Positions 13,301 through 22,686 of a stretch of DNA of 64,000 bases are shown here, piece by piece. Both the position numbers and the translations under genes were made by a program. The DNA comes from Ascidia mentula (taxonomy: Eukaryota; Chordata; Ascidiacea; Phlebobranchia; Ascidiidae): positions 5,965,001-6,029,000 of the forward strand of contig OX387202.1 of the NCBI GenBank assembly GCA_947561715.1, read 5' to 3'. Under the pieces are notes generated by a model. It was given only the letters and a program-made list of their open reading frames with translations. It was not told the DNA's origin and did not search any database. Position 1 is the first letter of the stretch, and each line of letters starts with the position of its first letter.

Positions 13301-15014
13301 AATGTTGTAGTGGGCGTACGTGATGTCGAGTTCTTTCCGGCGGCCTGGGGCTCCCTTCCTGTATTTGTACGGACAAGTCCACTTGCGCTTGCTTCACCCG
13401 ATTGATGGATTCTTTTTGGTCGCGACCGCCAATATCAAGTTTAAACCTCTTGCCAGCTCGCTGCAACACCTTGAAAGGACCGTAAGGAGCCGTTGAAGGA
13501 CGTCGGTGGGTGTCGCATCAAGCAGTCTTTTTGTATTTTGGAACACTTAGGCGAACCTTGTTATGTCTCAACATGAAGGTCGGAAGCAGCTATTTAAGAG
13601 CATTTCGGAGTGCAGGCAAAAACGTTGTGGGTTCTTTTTGAATTAATGAAATGAACTGCTCAGGCACTACCAATGTTGTGTAGGGTTGAATCACACAAGT
13701 CCTAACGAAGACGTCAAAACGTCTGCACAAAATATTAACACTGCCGTATATCTGACTCCTGATAAAAAGGCTACTATCTAAACCAAAGTTAATCTGTCAG
13801 TTCAATGCATAAATAAAAGTCGCACAAGTATTACAATAAAACGTTACAAAACACGCGTAATAAGGTCTCAGTCTGTGAGTCTATAAAGAAATCATGGAAT
13901 AGAGTTATAGACTGAAATATAGCCCTCTTCAAAGACTGAATTATATATATCTTTTACCCAAGATGTGTGGCTTATGTAGAAAAATGCATACAGGGTCGTT
14001 TGGGTTCGGCCCGATCCGTGACTCATTTGAAAAGACAGCTTGTTGCTCGAAGTATCACGAAATAGGCTGACCGGATATTGGGCTGTCTTCCGTGCATACA
14101 ATTAACAGCGCGTTATTCGCCGTATGTTGAAATGGGTTCGTGGCGTATTACTCGACGTTAATAAAAATACAGATGCCACGTAAACACAACTTAACATACG
14201 AAAAATGTGACGTCAGATACAGTTGTACCATAAACCATCTCCGCGTAAGACGTCTGCAAATCATATTTGGGGGTAGTTTGTATTCCCAACAGTACCCACG
14301 CTAGACAAGTGGTCTGGTATACCGAAACGGGAAATCCAACGGTAGATGAAAGCGCAGGCGCACGTCATCCTGCATGGGAATTGCTTCTGGCCAGCGAGTG
14401 AAACGGTCTACCACCGTTAGTAAATACATCTTGCCCTTACATTATGGTAATGGCTCAACTATGCTAATGTTGACATGACTGGAACGATATGATGAAGGCC
14501 TGTCAAAGTTGTACGATACCTCTGTACCTCGTCGATTTGTTGCGCAGTTGCCAAAGCATCAAAACCGAAATCCAAGGGTGTTTTTCCAATTTAGACATGA
14601 TAGCACTCGAAAGGGCGTTGGCAGAGTTTCTTCATGAGAAATTTTTGAACAAAATGTTGTAAACAACCATGAGTTCACTGACGTAATAATCTGATAAGGG
14701 AACTTGCTGTGTTTATTTTTGACTTTTAAGGTTATGTTATTGCAAATCCACTATGATCATTTTACAACAACATAAATAAACATTTACGACCGTAACATGA
14801 TCCTAACCTCTAAACTTGAAGTTATTTTGTTGTTTAGATGGAGTTTCTTAATGTGTCCGACAACCATTTGACGGATGAAAGTGCTGAGTCATTGGCTGCA
14901 TGTATTTACAACATTGAGGAGTTGTTTGCTTTGGATTGTGGCTTCACACAAGCAGGGAAGGAGCTTATCAGATCAAAATCGAGAGGAAATGTTATTTTTG
15001 ACTTTCAATTCTAG
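1153..15014 (+). CDS. NLR-like leucine-rich-repeat gene A, 3' part (spliced span)
   Basis: Seven exons can be placed on the plus strand: 1153-1314, 1567-1833, 4406-4567, 4801-5067, 8153-8314, 11713-11874 and 14838-15014. Each internal exon follows an AG acceptor and ends at a GT donor, and all are in phase 0 (162 or 267 bp), so any subset can be joined without breaking frame. The 162-bp exons code two ribonuclease-inhibitor-type repeats (LxxLDLSxNxIxDxGAVYxAxC followed by xLRGCxLTxVGxKHLxEKI). The 267-bp exons resemble the end of the NLR helical region that caps the repeats (ILRCCNWAHE, then DLSGSSLLPTD). NLR proteins are cytoplasmic pattern receptors in other animals. That role is inferred here, because no NACHT nucleotide-binding domain is visible and the 5' end must lie upstream or be absent. 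Whether one transcript uses all exons is unknown. Confidence 0.62.
1567..1833 (+). CDS. Gene A exon: NLR pre-repeat (HD2-like) segment
   Basis: A 267-bp phase-0 exon after ATGCAG and before GTAAGA. Its 89 residues contain KDAKKKLMMNLASSYMGEP, ILRCCNWAHEVNDEEL and FDLSGSSLLPTDILNL. In NLR proteins a LhClyExqdee motif and a DLSGxxLxpxD motif directly precede the repeats, and the match in order and spacing supports this call. Here it follows, rather than precedes, a repeat exon. Confidence 0.68.
2429..2893 (-). mobile_element. Ty3/gypsy pol fossil: RNase H part
   Basis: Minus-strand translation shows a Ty3/gypsy RNase H signature (PLAFFSRQL, YSAFDHELLAL, FTDHKHL) and the VADALLRA end of that domain. 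It is a fragment without recognisable ends, broken and old, lying in an intron of gene A. Confidence 0.7.
4406..4567 (+). CDS. Gene A exon: two leucine-rich repeats
   Basis: A 162-bp phase-0 exon (LKLLNLSGKSIEFRG to KLLNKP) flanked by TTCAG and GTGAGT. Together with the next exon it repeats the exon pair at 1.15-1.83 kb, including the introns nearby, so this is a local duplication about 3.25 kb apart. Confidence 0.72.
4801..5067 (+). CDS. Gene A exon: second HD2-like segment
   Basis: A 267-bp phase-0 exon after ATGCAG and before GTGAGA, a paralogue of 1567-1833. It keeps ILRCCSWAHEANDEEM and LDFSRSTILPNELEYL. The open frame and intact splice sites argue that both copies are under, or were recently under, selection. 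Confidence 0.68.
5440..6260 (-). mobile_element. Penelope-like retroelement fragment with GIY-YIG-like end
   Basis: The minus strand between about 5620 and 5440 translates to a pattern of the GIY-YIG type seen at the C-terminus of Penelope-like elements: CQICYEQYVGQP followed by an RRTHRSEW motif. Upstream, 5660-6260 carries further short open pieces in the same direction. No intact frame spans it. The family assignment rests on the YVGQ...HRS spacing only. Confidence 0.4.
6440..7350 (-). mobile_element. Ty3/gypsy fossil: gag and pol parts
   Basis: Minus-strand pieces match the Ty3/gypsy gag (GDRLPLALLD, FALLGDH, FLFKHLFL, VPEDIP at about 7326-7150) and the start of reverse transcriptase (PPEKLSIGKAEFQA, KIVRRSS near 6890-6780). 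Fragmentary and broken, with no ends seen. Related gag pieces lie at about 41.2 and 48.9 kb in the other orientation. Confidence 0.65.
8153..8314 (+). CDS. Gene A exon: two leucine-rich repeats
   Basis: A 162-bp phase-0 exon (LKLLNLYKNNIQDLG to IILLKEP) between TTCAG and GTAAGT. The 200 bases upstream (GGTTTACCTCCGTCATTC, from about 7944) recur before other repeat exons, so the duplicated unit is larger than the exon. Confidence 0.72.
9103..9705 (-). mobile_element. Possible DNA-transposon transposase remnant (two exons)
   Basis: Two minus-strand open pieces look coding. One, 9705 to about 9496, is rich in K and R and ends at a GTAAG donor. The second starts after TGTGCAG near 9427 and reads LLDNDLNYVCLGMLTQDVLEAVFG. 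A TQDxLE..FG segment is a feature of P-element/THAP9-type transposases, but the rest is not recognisable to me. It could equally be an unknown host gene. No terminal repeats were identified. Confidence 0.3.
10150..10470 (-). mobile_element. Penelope-like GIY-YIG fragment
   Basis: Minus-strand frames contain LPYFGELPDTLMRPL and, in another frame, CGNYDVVDIGET, which matches the YxGET core of a GIY-YIG nuclease domain. The same sequence recurs at about 12.2, 39.3, 42.2, 43.9, 45.8 and 47.6 kb. Confidence 0.45.
10690..11420. repeat. Diverged tandem repeat, about 185-bp period, block 1
   Basis: Roughly four copies of a unit containing CACTAGAGCCAA, then AAAACGAGCAGT, GTTTGAAACTAG and TCAAGCGACTTGAAATT. 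The TAGAGCCAA landmark falls at about 10,772, 10,959, 11,143 and 11,339, a spacing of 184-196 bases. Copies differ considerably, so the array is old. Confidence 0.7.
11713..11874 (+). CDS. Gene A exon: two leucine-rich repeats, diverged
   Basis: A 162-bp phase-0 exon (LKMLFLWGNNIKDLG to IKLLKKP) after TTCAG and before GTATGT. It lies between two blocks of the old 185-bp tandem repeat. The frame is fully open although the DNA differs from the other copies. Confidence 0.7.
12190..12480 (-). mobile_element. Penelope-like GIY-YIG fragment, second copy
   Basis: Shares with 10.2 kb the stretch CACCAATATCGACTACGTCG and the following bases (minus-strand GxCDVVDIGET) and about 250 further bases. Flanks differ, so it looks like an independent or duplicated insertion remnant. 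Confidence 0.45.
12660..13200. repeat. Diverged tandem repeat, about 185-bp period, block 2
   Basis: Three more copies of the unit seen at 10.7-11.4 kb, with landmarks at about 12,729, 12,894 and 13,081. The block is separated from block 1 by the exon at 11,713 and a Penelope-like fragment, as if an original array had been split or duplicated together with the exon. Confidence 0.65.
13250..14640 (-). mobile_element. Ty3/gypsy pol fossil: RNase H end and integrase
   Basis: The minus strand carries the integrase core (YLLTVVDRFTRWPEAIP near 14.43 kb) and the integrase C-terminal region (GPFKVLQRAGKRFKLDIGGR near 13.45 kb). Sequence at 14.54-14.62 kb matches the RNase H end at 2.5 kb. Broken, no long terminal repeats identified, moderately old. 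Confidence 0.7.
14838..15014 (+). CDS. Gene A last exon: leucine-rich repeat and stop
   Basis: After a TTTAG acceptor, an open frame in phase 0 codes MEFLNVSDNHLTDESAESL, then CGFTQAGKEL and ends FDFQF and TAG. It fits the repeat pattern but has its own C-terminal tail instead of a donor site, so it is taken as the terminal exon. The minus-strand exon at 33165-33329 is its paralogue. Confidence 0.72.
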   Translation: MEFLNVSDNHLTDESAESLAACIYNIEELFALDCGFTQAGKELIRSKSRGNVIFDFQF

Positions 15015-15209
15015 CTTGCACTTGTTATTTCTGATGAAACATTTGATGTACATTCAACTAAGTATCACCGCACTACGCTAATTCAATGACGTGACACGTG
15101 ATGCAATATTAACCAGGATTTACTGTGTGTTACAATTTGTATATTCGTCATTTTCCTTTCGTTTTTAATCTGTCCGTGACTTTGTCTGTGATTTTGTTCA
15201 ACTTCGTCA

Positions 15210-15310
15210 CGCACTGGATGACTTCCTTATTGTTTGACCACACCGGGATTTGAACCCCGGATACCCTGGTCACCTATCCCGATTAGGTTTGCTGTAAATT
15301 TCTCATTTCG
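15210..15310 (-). repeat. tRNA-derived SINE-like piece, second family
   Basis: The minus strand contains CCGGGGTTCAAATCCCGG, a T-arm with a good B box, after a degenerate D-arm-like part. The related region downstream of gene B (about 32.9 kb) lacks it, so it probably arrived after the two genes separated. Confidence 0.5.
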
Positions 15311-15429
15311 CAACACCCACTAATTCTCATTGACTCCGTTACTCCACCACGTGTAAAACTGTTTCCCAAATTTCTTTCCGTATTCTTTACCTCATTATAT
15401 AACCTGGTCTTAATCTTGACCACATGCAA

Positions 15430-15600
15430 TTATTCTCCTGGCAAGTTGTGCGCTTAAGCATCAGTGTGTCTCGACCATAATACACCTAACCGCTGCGTTC
15501 AAGTAGATAGCGTCCAAACCTCACCGAGAGCTTGATTTTAAAGACCTCGCTTCCATGCATGGAGAAAAATGGCTGATTCAGCTTGCTTGTAATACCAGAA
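15430..15600. repeat. Degenerate tRNA-derived SINE downstream of gene A
   Basis: Contains GGCAAGTTGTGCGCTTAAGC and CTCACCGAGAGCTTGATTTT, the two arms of the SINE family seen intact at 20.8 and 43 kb. The homologous copy lies at 32.64-32.85 kb in the opposite orientation, at a similar distance from the last exon of gene B. Confidence 0.6.
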
Positions 15601-16970
15601 CCTACTATACCCGTATTACAATGATTTTAATCAGAACCTGCATAATATTTGTGGATATTTCGGTAACCCTGTTCATTCTTGACTTGTGCTCGATTGAAAT
15701 TTAGATTCTGTTTTTCTTGGTTGGTTTGTGAATTAATCGTGAATTAAATCGTGAAGACACGCTGTTGTTAATTTTCGTTATTCAGCCGTGCTGCAAGTTA
15801 GTTCATTGTGACGTCATTCTCAGATCTGGATGAATAATTACACGTATTAAAATAAACAGAAACAAAATAAATTTTCGATCGAACCCAGGTTAAGAACTAC
15901 TGCCTTAGGGTTAAAGCGTCCTCCAAAACTACTTCGTGGACTCTAGGGGCCGCCTATACAAGCCTCAAGCTACATCAGCTACTAAACTTTTCCATTATTA
16001 TCAACCGTGACATTAGCTGTTTGTCAGCGTGTATAGAGGCATAACATTTAGAGTTTTTTCTTCAAGGGATAAAAAGGCTTAGGTAAACGCAAATAATAAA
16101 TAGTCTTCATAGGTTTTACCGTACGTAGTTTTGGGAACGACTTTGCGTTTCCTAACTTCGCTTCGTTTATGTTTCACGTCTATGGCTGTTGCGGAAACTG
16201 AGAATATCTTCTCAAGCAAAATATATTTTACTTTAAAAGATTAAACATCAGCTGAGCTGTCTGTATGATTGTTGTTTAGACTGCACATAGTAACAGATCT
16301 ATAGTCTCATTAAATATTTGTAATTTCGTTTTGCATAAAAAAAATGTAATCTTGAATATAACTACAGGTATTCGCAGACAAGATGCGAAACTCAAAAAGT
16401 CATGAAAGAAATGCAGAACTCAAAAGGATATATTTGCATGACATGAAATGAGTGCTTCGCGTCTTTAACATAATTTTTTTGAAAGTACAATCTCAGGCAA
16501 ATTTATGTCAACAGCCTTGACAATTTTAAGACAAAACTTTTAAAACACTTCTAACGCCGTCTCGTCGAGTCGCGGGTATCACAATTACGAAATGCTAATT
16601 TTAAGCTGAATTTTCGTTTATAAACAGGTTTACGCAATTGCCCCGAACGCGCATTTGAACACCGAAAAAACCAACGTTGTAGAACAATTCTGAATATTCC
16701 AGAGTTAAACTCTTTGTCGGCTTTGTTGAAGCAATGACGTCATCAGACAAATTAACAGAGCTGTAAATCTCGTTGATGACGTCACTTGAAGAAGGTGAAC
16801 TGTGAATGCATGATGTACATTTTATGCTAAACTGTTTTTTGTATACAAGTCACAAACCATTTAAGTTTGTTCAGTCCAGTAATATTTGTTTGGGTTTTGC
16901 AACATTCAACACTTTGTGCAAAAAAGCTTATTTCGCAGTCACTGAGTTTACTAAGGTATATAATCACTAT
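15600..16970. other. No recognisable gene
   Basis: Searched on both strands, especially the minus strand for the missing phosphatase P-loop exon (HCxAGxGRTG). Nothing convincing was found. The region is AT-rich with only short frames. Confidence 0.5.
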
Positions 16971-16976
16971 TTTTAC

Positions 16977-17962
16977 CAACAATGGACCACAGTGGGAACC
17001 TGAGTTCGCAAAGTACGCTTTACCCGATCCATTTCCTTTTGAACTTGGTTTGTGAATGTGATAAAGTCAGTTTTTATTTGTGGAACTCCACAACCGGGCC
17101 AAGCAATAAATTGGTAGTGAGTCACAACTCGCTGTTCCTGTATTCAAAGCGATATGACTAAAACAACAACGAAAAGCTTTTATTTAAGGCAAGTATACCG
17201 AAACATATACGGTGTTTGCTTCTTCGATTGCCATTTTCCTGATAATGAAACCATGTTTGTTCAGGACTTTGAGCAGTTTCACGTTAATATGACCGTACAA
17301 CTGAAAGGGGGCAAAACTTTGAGGCCAGTAAAGAGCACACCTTGACTAACAATTAAATAAATGTTTAAAGACACAGGGATCAATATTACTTGAGCACTAA
17401 CTTTATTATTTTCGGTAAGCTTTGTGAGCATAACAATAACTCTGACGTTTTGTTCCCAAATCATCGTCCAAAAGTCACCGACTGTTTTGTAAATTGGAGC
17501 TTGGGTTGCAATCCACTTGTTTGGTTGCTTTAAACCCTAACCAATATTGTCATCAATTAAAATCGCAAAAGTATTGCATAGGTAACAAACCTCAACATAT
17601 GATGCGTTAATGTAATCATTATCGGCATCCTCCAATCCACGAAGGACCACTCTGTTGTGATCGTCTATGTATAAGGTAGAAGTGTTTGAAAAAGTAAAAT
17701 ATACCTAATGAACAGCTTGGAAACCAAAAATGCCATTCGTTCAATACTTTTCGCTATTGTAATTTATTGTAAAGGGAATGTGGTACGTAAGCATTTCATT
17801 GCTACAACCGATAGGTAGCCCCAAACGGTTTTCATTGTGTAAACAAACTGTTCGTTTGCATTGAACAATAACTTACATGGAAAAATGTTCTTGTAACGAT
17901 TTCGACTTGGATTTACGATAGCTGTTTCCACACTGAAGACTTTTTGATTCTCTCTTGATTTT
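16977..17962 (-). CDS. Receptor tyrosine phosphatase-like gene: PTP-domain exons
   Basis: Five exons join in order: about 17962-17877, 17664-17591, 17536-17402, 17345-17211 and 17137-16977. They carry the classical PTP motifs in order: [67 protein letters not shown] and PTVVHC. The usual TQGP is TQAP, and the WPD loop reads WPG, so the general-acid aspartate is missing and the domain is probably inactive. The last visible exon stops just after the catalytic HC at TG before GTAAAA. Read through without splicing it would end Cys-Trp-stop. The rest of the P-loop was not found down to gene A. The acceptor of the first exon fits the PTP frame poorly and is unresolved. Confidence 0.75.
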
Positions 17963-18117
17963 CTGGAAAGTATGCATCGCGTAACTATTCTGTATGTATG
18001 TGAAATAATCCTATGAGTAAACAACCACATCATTATCCATATTGTAACTAAATTTTTTTCAAAAATTATTTAGTGTGCAAATAATATTGGTTCAAATCAA
18101 AAAATACAATTTCGTAC

Positions 18118-18516
18118 CTGATACTGTGATCTCGAGGCTTTGTGTGAATGCTTGAGGCTTTTCGTATAAAATTCACACATGTAAAGCTTAGGTATAAGTG
18201 TGTCACAAGTGTCTTCATGTCGATCCTCTACTATGGATGTGATATAGAAAAACTGATAGCATTAGCAACCTTTTTATTTACCATAGTGGCTTTTCTTCCT
18301 TTGTACCTGGTGAATTATTCCGATTGAGTTCAAGCAAAATTTGTGGTGCGTTACTTTTCGGTTTGCGAATTGTTGGACATAACCTTCCTCTGAACGAACG
18401 TTTTTTATCCAACTTTATGAATATTCCAATTGGTATGAGCAAAATAATCAAACCAGACAATACAGCAACAGCTGCAAGTATCCATTGCGATGTAGACCAT
18501 CCGAGAAAATTGGCAC
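18118..18516 (-). CDS. Receptor phosphatase-like gene: membrane and juxtamembrane exons
   Basis: Exon 18516-18307 (phase 1 to 1) codes a single membrane segment, WILAAVAVLSGLIILLIPIG, followed by a basic stop-transfer run (KLDKKRSFRGR). This places the Ig part outside and the phosphatase part inside. Exon 18230-18118 (phase 1 to 0) codes a juxtamembrane piece with LIPKLYMCEFYTKSL, the position where PTP receptors carry their wedge region. Splice signals are canonical. Confidence 0.7.
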
Positions 18517-18592
18517 CTATATGCGATCAAAATAGATTATAAGTTTTATTTAACCGTAAGTTTGGACTTTCTCACAGGCTGATTATACTCAC

Positions 18593-20708
18593 CAGCCGCA
18601 AATGTAACGTTTTGCCGGGTGGTTGTAACAACAACTCTCAAATATTTGTAACTTGCTGTGGTTCGGCAAATAAAAATACCAGAGTCGTTGACAGTAGATC
18701 TTTTAATACTCAATGTACTTATGGTCTTAAATTTGCTGATTGTAAAACTTTTGTAATATATTCGGTTCGACAAGTTATTCGATACATCCTCAGTAAATCT
18801 GGCAAGTTTTTCGCCACTTCTCGTTCCTGTTTTAAAAACTGATGTCAATGCTTACTCACCTGGTCCAGTACACCTTAGGTGCGTAATATCCGAAGGAAGT
18901 ACAAGTTACTTTAAGAGATTCTCCCTCTGACAATCTGACGTAATTTGAAGTGAGAGATATGTTTGCCTTAACTAAAAACGATATAGAGATACCAAAGTTA
19001 ATGATATCGTAATTATAATCATTGATTGCTCACCAAGAAGTGTTAAACTTTCTGTGACCGTATTCAGACCCGGGATATTATTGGCTTTGCAATAATAAAT
19101 TCCAACATCTTCTATACGAATCACGTTCAAGTTCAACCAAGATACGGATTTGTATTTACCGAAAATTGTACGGTTTTGGAAATAGGTGGTGTGAGTGGCA
19201 TTGCGTTTTATACTGTTTTCTCTATGTGCACGCAAAAGTTAAAGTTTTAAATTAGCTCTATCATTTTTTGTACTGTTTCCTTTGCTAACTCTAACATACC
19301 TTATCCAGTAAGTGTTTGGTAATGGGAAACCATAAGATTCACAACCAACTACAAATTTTTCGGGAACATTAACAACTTTTCTGGTTTGGGTAACCGATAT
19401 ATTTGCTCCCACTGCAGATGTATTAGTTACAGATAAAAACATGCATCATTTTTACGCAGTTGCATTACCATTTATTTTTAACTGCATTTCCTTCTGGTTG
19501 ATTGGATCGTTTCGTGATTGGCAAATGTAAGTTCCTGATTTCGTTACATCGTCGATGACAAAATACAATCGAAGTGTATGCGAATATATGTCTGTACTGA
19601 CAGAACCAGTGAATATTCCAGTTGATGCGTTTTTCATGATTATGGAACTATTTCTAAAACAACAAACGTGATAGTCTTCTCATAACTCAAAATATCAGTA
19701 TTCACCTTATCCATGCAACTTCTGGTCTCGGAAAACCGTAGGAGATGCAATCAACGTGGCGTAACTCCAACTTTTCCCCAATTACGTTTTGTGCAGAGAG
19801 TGTAATGTTTGGACGAACTGCATCAATACTAATTCTATCTTTTAAAAGTGATTTTAAGTAATTATAACTATACCGTTTACAATAACTTCTTTTTTAGCTT
19901 CAGATAGCGTTTGTGAACCATTGTGGTTTTTTGTCCGACATTCGTACAATCCCCCGGAAGTTACATCAATGTTTGTTAAATGAAGCCGTTTGATCACGTA
20001 ATGCCGATGTTGTGTTAAGCTTTGCTGATATACCGATAAGGAATTTGAGAGACCAGAAATAACTTTTCCCCTTCACATTTCAAAACATAGCTTTTATCAT
20101 AAATTTTTACCAAATCTTTGTCGATTGTAAAAAATGACGGGCAATTTGTAAAATCGTACCTGTACCAGTTGACCACAGGTTTGGGATTTCCATATGAAGT
20201 GCAGTCAACACTAACATTTCCCCATTGCTCTGTCTCTAAACTCCTTTGCGATACAGTGATATTTACGTGGACTGTAAAGAAGAATCGCTTTCAATTGACC
20301 TTGTTATATCGTGTTAGAAATACGTAATCTCACCATTTATTGTTAACTGCATCGTAGCGCTCCCATAAGAATTCCCAGCCAAGCATTTATATATTTCTGA
20401 TTGCATGACGTCCCTCAAAGAAAACATCAAACGAGATTGACACTTACATTTTGTACAATTCTTAGCAATTTTGAAAAAGATGGATGACATAAAAATGTCT
20501 CCGCTTCTACAAACGGTAGCAAGTTTTATGGCAAACCCAACAAATTCAGTTAATAAACTAGAAAATTTAGATCGACATAAAAGCAAATCAATTCACCTCT
20601 TCCACGATACAGTTGGTTTGGGAAATCCGAACGAAACACAATCAACGTGGGTTGGCTGTCCATATTCAGCTACAATGTTTGTGTGACTCAAAGAAATGTT
20701 TGGAACAA
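18593..20708 (-). CDS. Receptor phosphatase-like gene: five Ig domains
   Basis: Ten exons form five Ig domains, each split in two after the conserved Trp. The front halves are 20708-20597, 20271-20160, 19817-19706, 19411-19300 and 18971-18860, all exactly 112 bp. The back halves are 20557-20334, 20070-19874, 19653-19469, 19221-19034 and 18819-18593. Every module starts and ends in phase 1 with the inner intron in phase 2. Front halves show Cys then FGFPKPxVxW (for example HVDCVSFGFPKPTVSWKR). Back halves show the DxGxYxC motif. N-glycosylation sites are frequent. The domains look like I-set or C2-set adhesion or receptor Ig modules. The signal peptide and first exon were not found; the SINE at 20.8 kb lies just upstream. 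Confidence 0.78.
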
Positions 20709-20769
20709 CTGAAAGAACTTTGTGATAACTATGTGCAAATTGAGGTTTTCGGGTTTGGCAGCCCAGGCA

Positions 20770-21010
20770 ATGCAGCCTAGCTGGATCAGCCATTTTTTCC
20801 TGACAAGTCGAAGCGAGATTTGAACAATCAAGCTCCCGGTGAGGTTTTTATTCACGACCCTGGGCTAACCAGGCCCAACGCTCTACCAACCGAGCTACAG
20901 GAGCTCAGAGGTTTCACCCTACGCATATGTAAAGGTTGCCTGGCAAGTTGTGCGCTTGCGCACCAGTGTACCTTGGCCACAATATACCCCGTGAAACCAC
21001 TGAGATAAAA
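20770..21010 (-). repeat. tRNA-derived SINE
   Basis: A full-looking copy whose minus strand carries a 73-nt tRNA-like head at 20904-20832 (acceptor GCTCCTG pairing with CGGGAGC, TAGCTCGGTTGGTAGAGC D arm) and a tail with GACAAGTCGAAGCGAG. The tRNA-like part has one unusual extra base near the anticodon stem, so it is a SINE head, not a tRNA gene. Confidence 0.65.
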
Positions 21011-21281
21011 GGAGATGCATTTCGCGCATGTCATGTATATTTAAGTGGAAGAAGAGCAATCGCAACGATTTTTACGTAGCGAGAAACTAATAAAAACGTG
21101 TACAAATTCCTCTCAGCTGTAACATCAACATGAGGTGTATGGAGGTTCTGTGCCTAAGTGCATTTAATTGTCCTGAAAGTTTGATTTAGTTGCACTTTCG
21201 GTGCGACATTTGTGAAAAAATCTTTAAATAGATTACTAGGTTGTTCGTTTTAATAAACACTCCAAAGCAATTATTAGATTC

Positions 21282-21410
21282 TTACGTTTTTAAGTTTAAA
21301 GCCCCTTTTACAATTTCTGGCAGTGACTCGCCCTTTGTTTCTGGCAGAACTAAAAATGTTAACAATCCAGAAAACATTACAGCAGCAACAAAAAGCAGGT
21401 AAGGTTTTAC
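21282..21410 (-). CDS. Orphan last exon of an SLC22-like transporter
   Basis: The minus strand reads KPYLLFVAAVMFSGLLTFLV, then LPETKGESLPEIVKGA, and ends with a stop at 21282-21284. This is the last membrane helix and the LPETKGxxLPE tail typical of SLC22 organic ion transporters (sugar transporters have a similar PETKG). No other exon of such a gene was found up to 27 kb, and no AG acceptor lies close to the start of the open part. It may be a remnant left after loss of the rest, or upstream exons may be far away. Confidence 0.5.
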   Translation of the reverse strand, partial: VKPYLLFVAAVMFSGLLTFLVLPETKGESLPEIVKGALNLKT

Positions 21411-22404
21411 CAAATATAGTTAAAAGTAGTCTAGAAAATAGATGTCTTGATCTGCATAATTTTTTTTGTCAAAACACTAATTGTTTCAAATTTGTACACA
21501 AGCATGTCGTAGTATATTCTGTCACAGTTCATCATTGAAGTAATAAAAACCAGGAGCTACATTTTGTTTCATAAAATCATTTTCATGAAATAAAGCATTT
21601 CATAATAATAAACAAAAATGAATCTTCGCCAGTCAGATTTCCGATACAATAAGTTTTTTTTTCAAGTTCCAATGTATTGTAGTTATGTTAGTTATAAAAA
21701 TAATTGATATGCAAATGAAAGTTTGGATTTATGCATCCGCCCATTATATGCAGCAGCCATTATTATAAAGTCATGATGAAACGATGCTAGCTGCTCTCTG
21801 ATTGATAAGAATTGTTCTTCTGGCATTTAAGTTTCTAAAGTTTTATTCCAAACCAACGTTTCGTCTGCCATCCGGCGAGACTTCTTCAGGGTTATGTCAA
21901 CAGTGAAGCATCACGCGCATAAAACACTAAAAACGCAAGAAAAACACAAGGAAAAAGGAATGGATAATATTAGCACGGCTTGCAGCGTCAAGGTGGCTGT
22001 ACACAGGATGCGTTTCGGTCCGTTTTCGTCCGTAAGCGCATACGCGCGTAAAAATTCGGTCCGTCGCCTTCCGACGGGGTCTTTACACAGAATGCGTAAC
22101 GTCCGAAACTTGCGAACCATGCGTTAACGCAAGGCCATTAGACGCGATCAAACATGTTTGATTTTTACGCACGTACGCATGCGATTTTGTTGCTGTGAAA
22201 ATATACCCATCTTTAATAAAGTGGGTTTTTGTAATATTTATGCATACTTGAAAGGTTAAAATGGTACTTTTAAGATCAACAGTTGATTTTTTACCCTTGT
22301 TTGGGATAAATATCTTTTTGAGGCAGTGATTATCAGTAATAATAGCTGTTACAATGGCATAACAACTGGTAGGCCCCTAAAATGGAATATAGTAAAGAAA
22401 AAAA

Positions 22405-22686
22405 CTGATTGAACTTGTCCGTGAAAGACCAGCTTTATATGATATAAAAAATACAAAACATTGCGTCAAAATATATTTTCAAAAATGCATGGGATGCTGT
22501 TGGCAAAGCGTGTGGTATAACAGGTAACAAAAATTATAAAACTTCGAAATTTTATTGTTGTACAATTTGTCCAAGCAAAGATAATGTTTTCGCCTGCCTT
22601 TGAAAGATAAAAGTGCCAAAGAAAAATGGAGAAACCTAAGAGATACGTATGTACGCAAAAAGAAAGAAGCAGAGAGACCAAGTTGA
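22405..22686 (+). pseudogene. MADF-domain gene of the Harbinger element
   Basis: Translation gives LIELVRERPALYD, then in another frame NAWDAVGKACGITG and, after a possible intron (GTAACA donor, GAAAG acceptor), KWRNLRDTYVRKKKEAERPS. These are the N-terminal, middle and C-terminal blocks of a MADF DNA-binding domain, which in Harbinger elements helps bring the nuclease to DNA. A frame change between the first and second blocks suggests the gene no longer works. Confidence 0.68.

Noticed and set aside
1-15014. A NACHT or death-fold domain for gene A
   Set aside because: Looked for P-loop (GxxGxGKS) and Walker B patterns upstream and within introns on the plus strand and found none.
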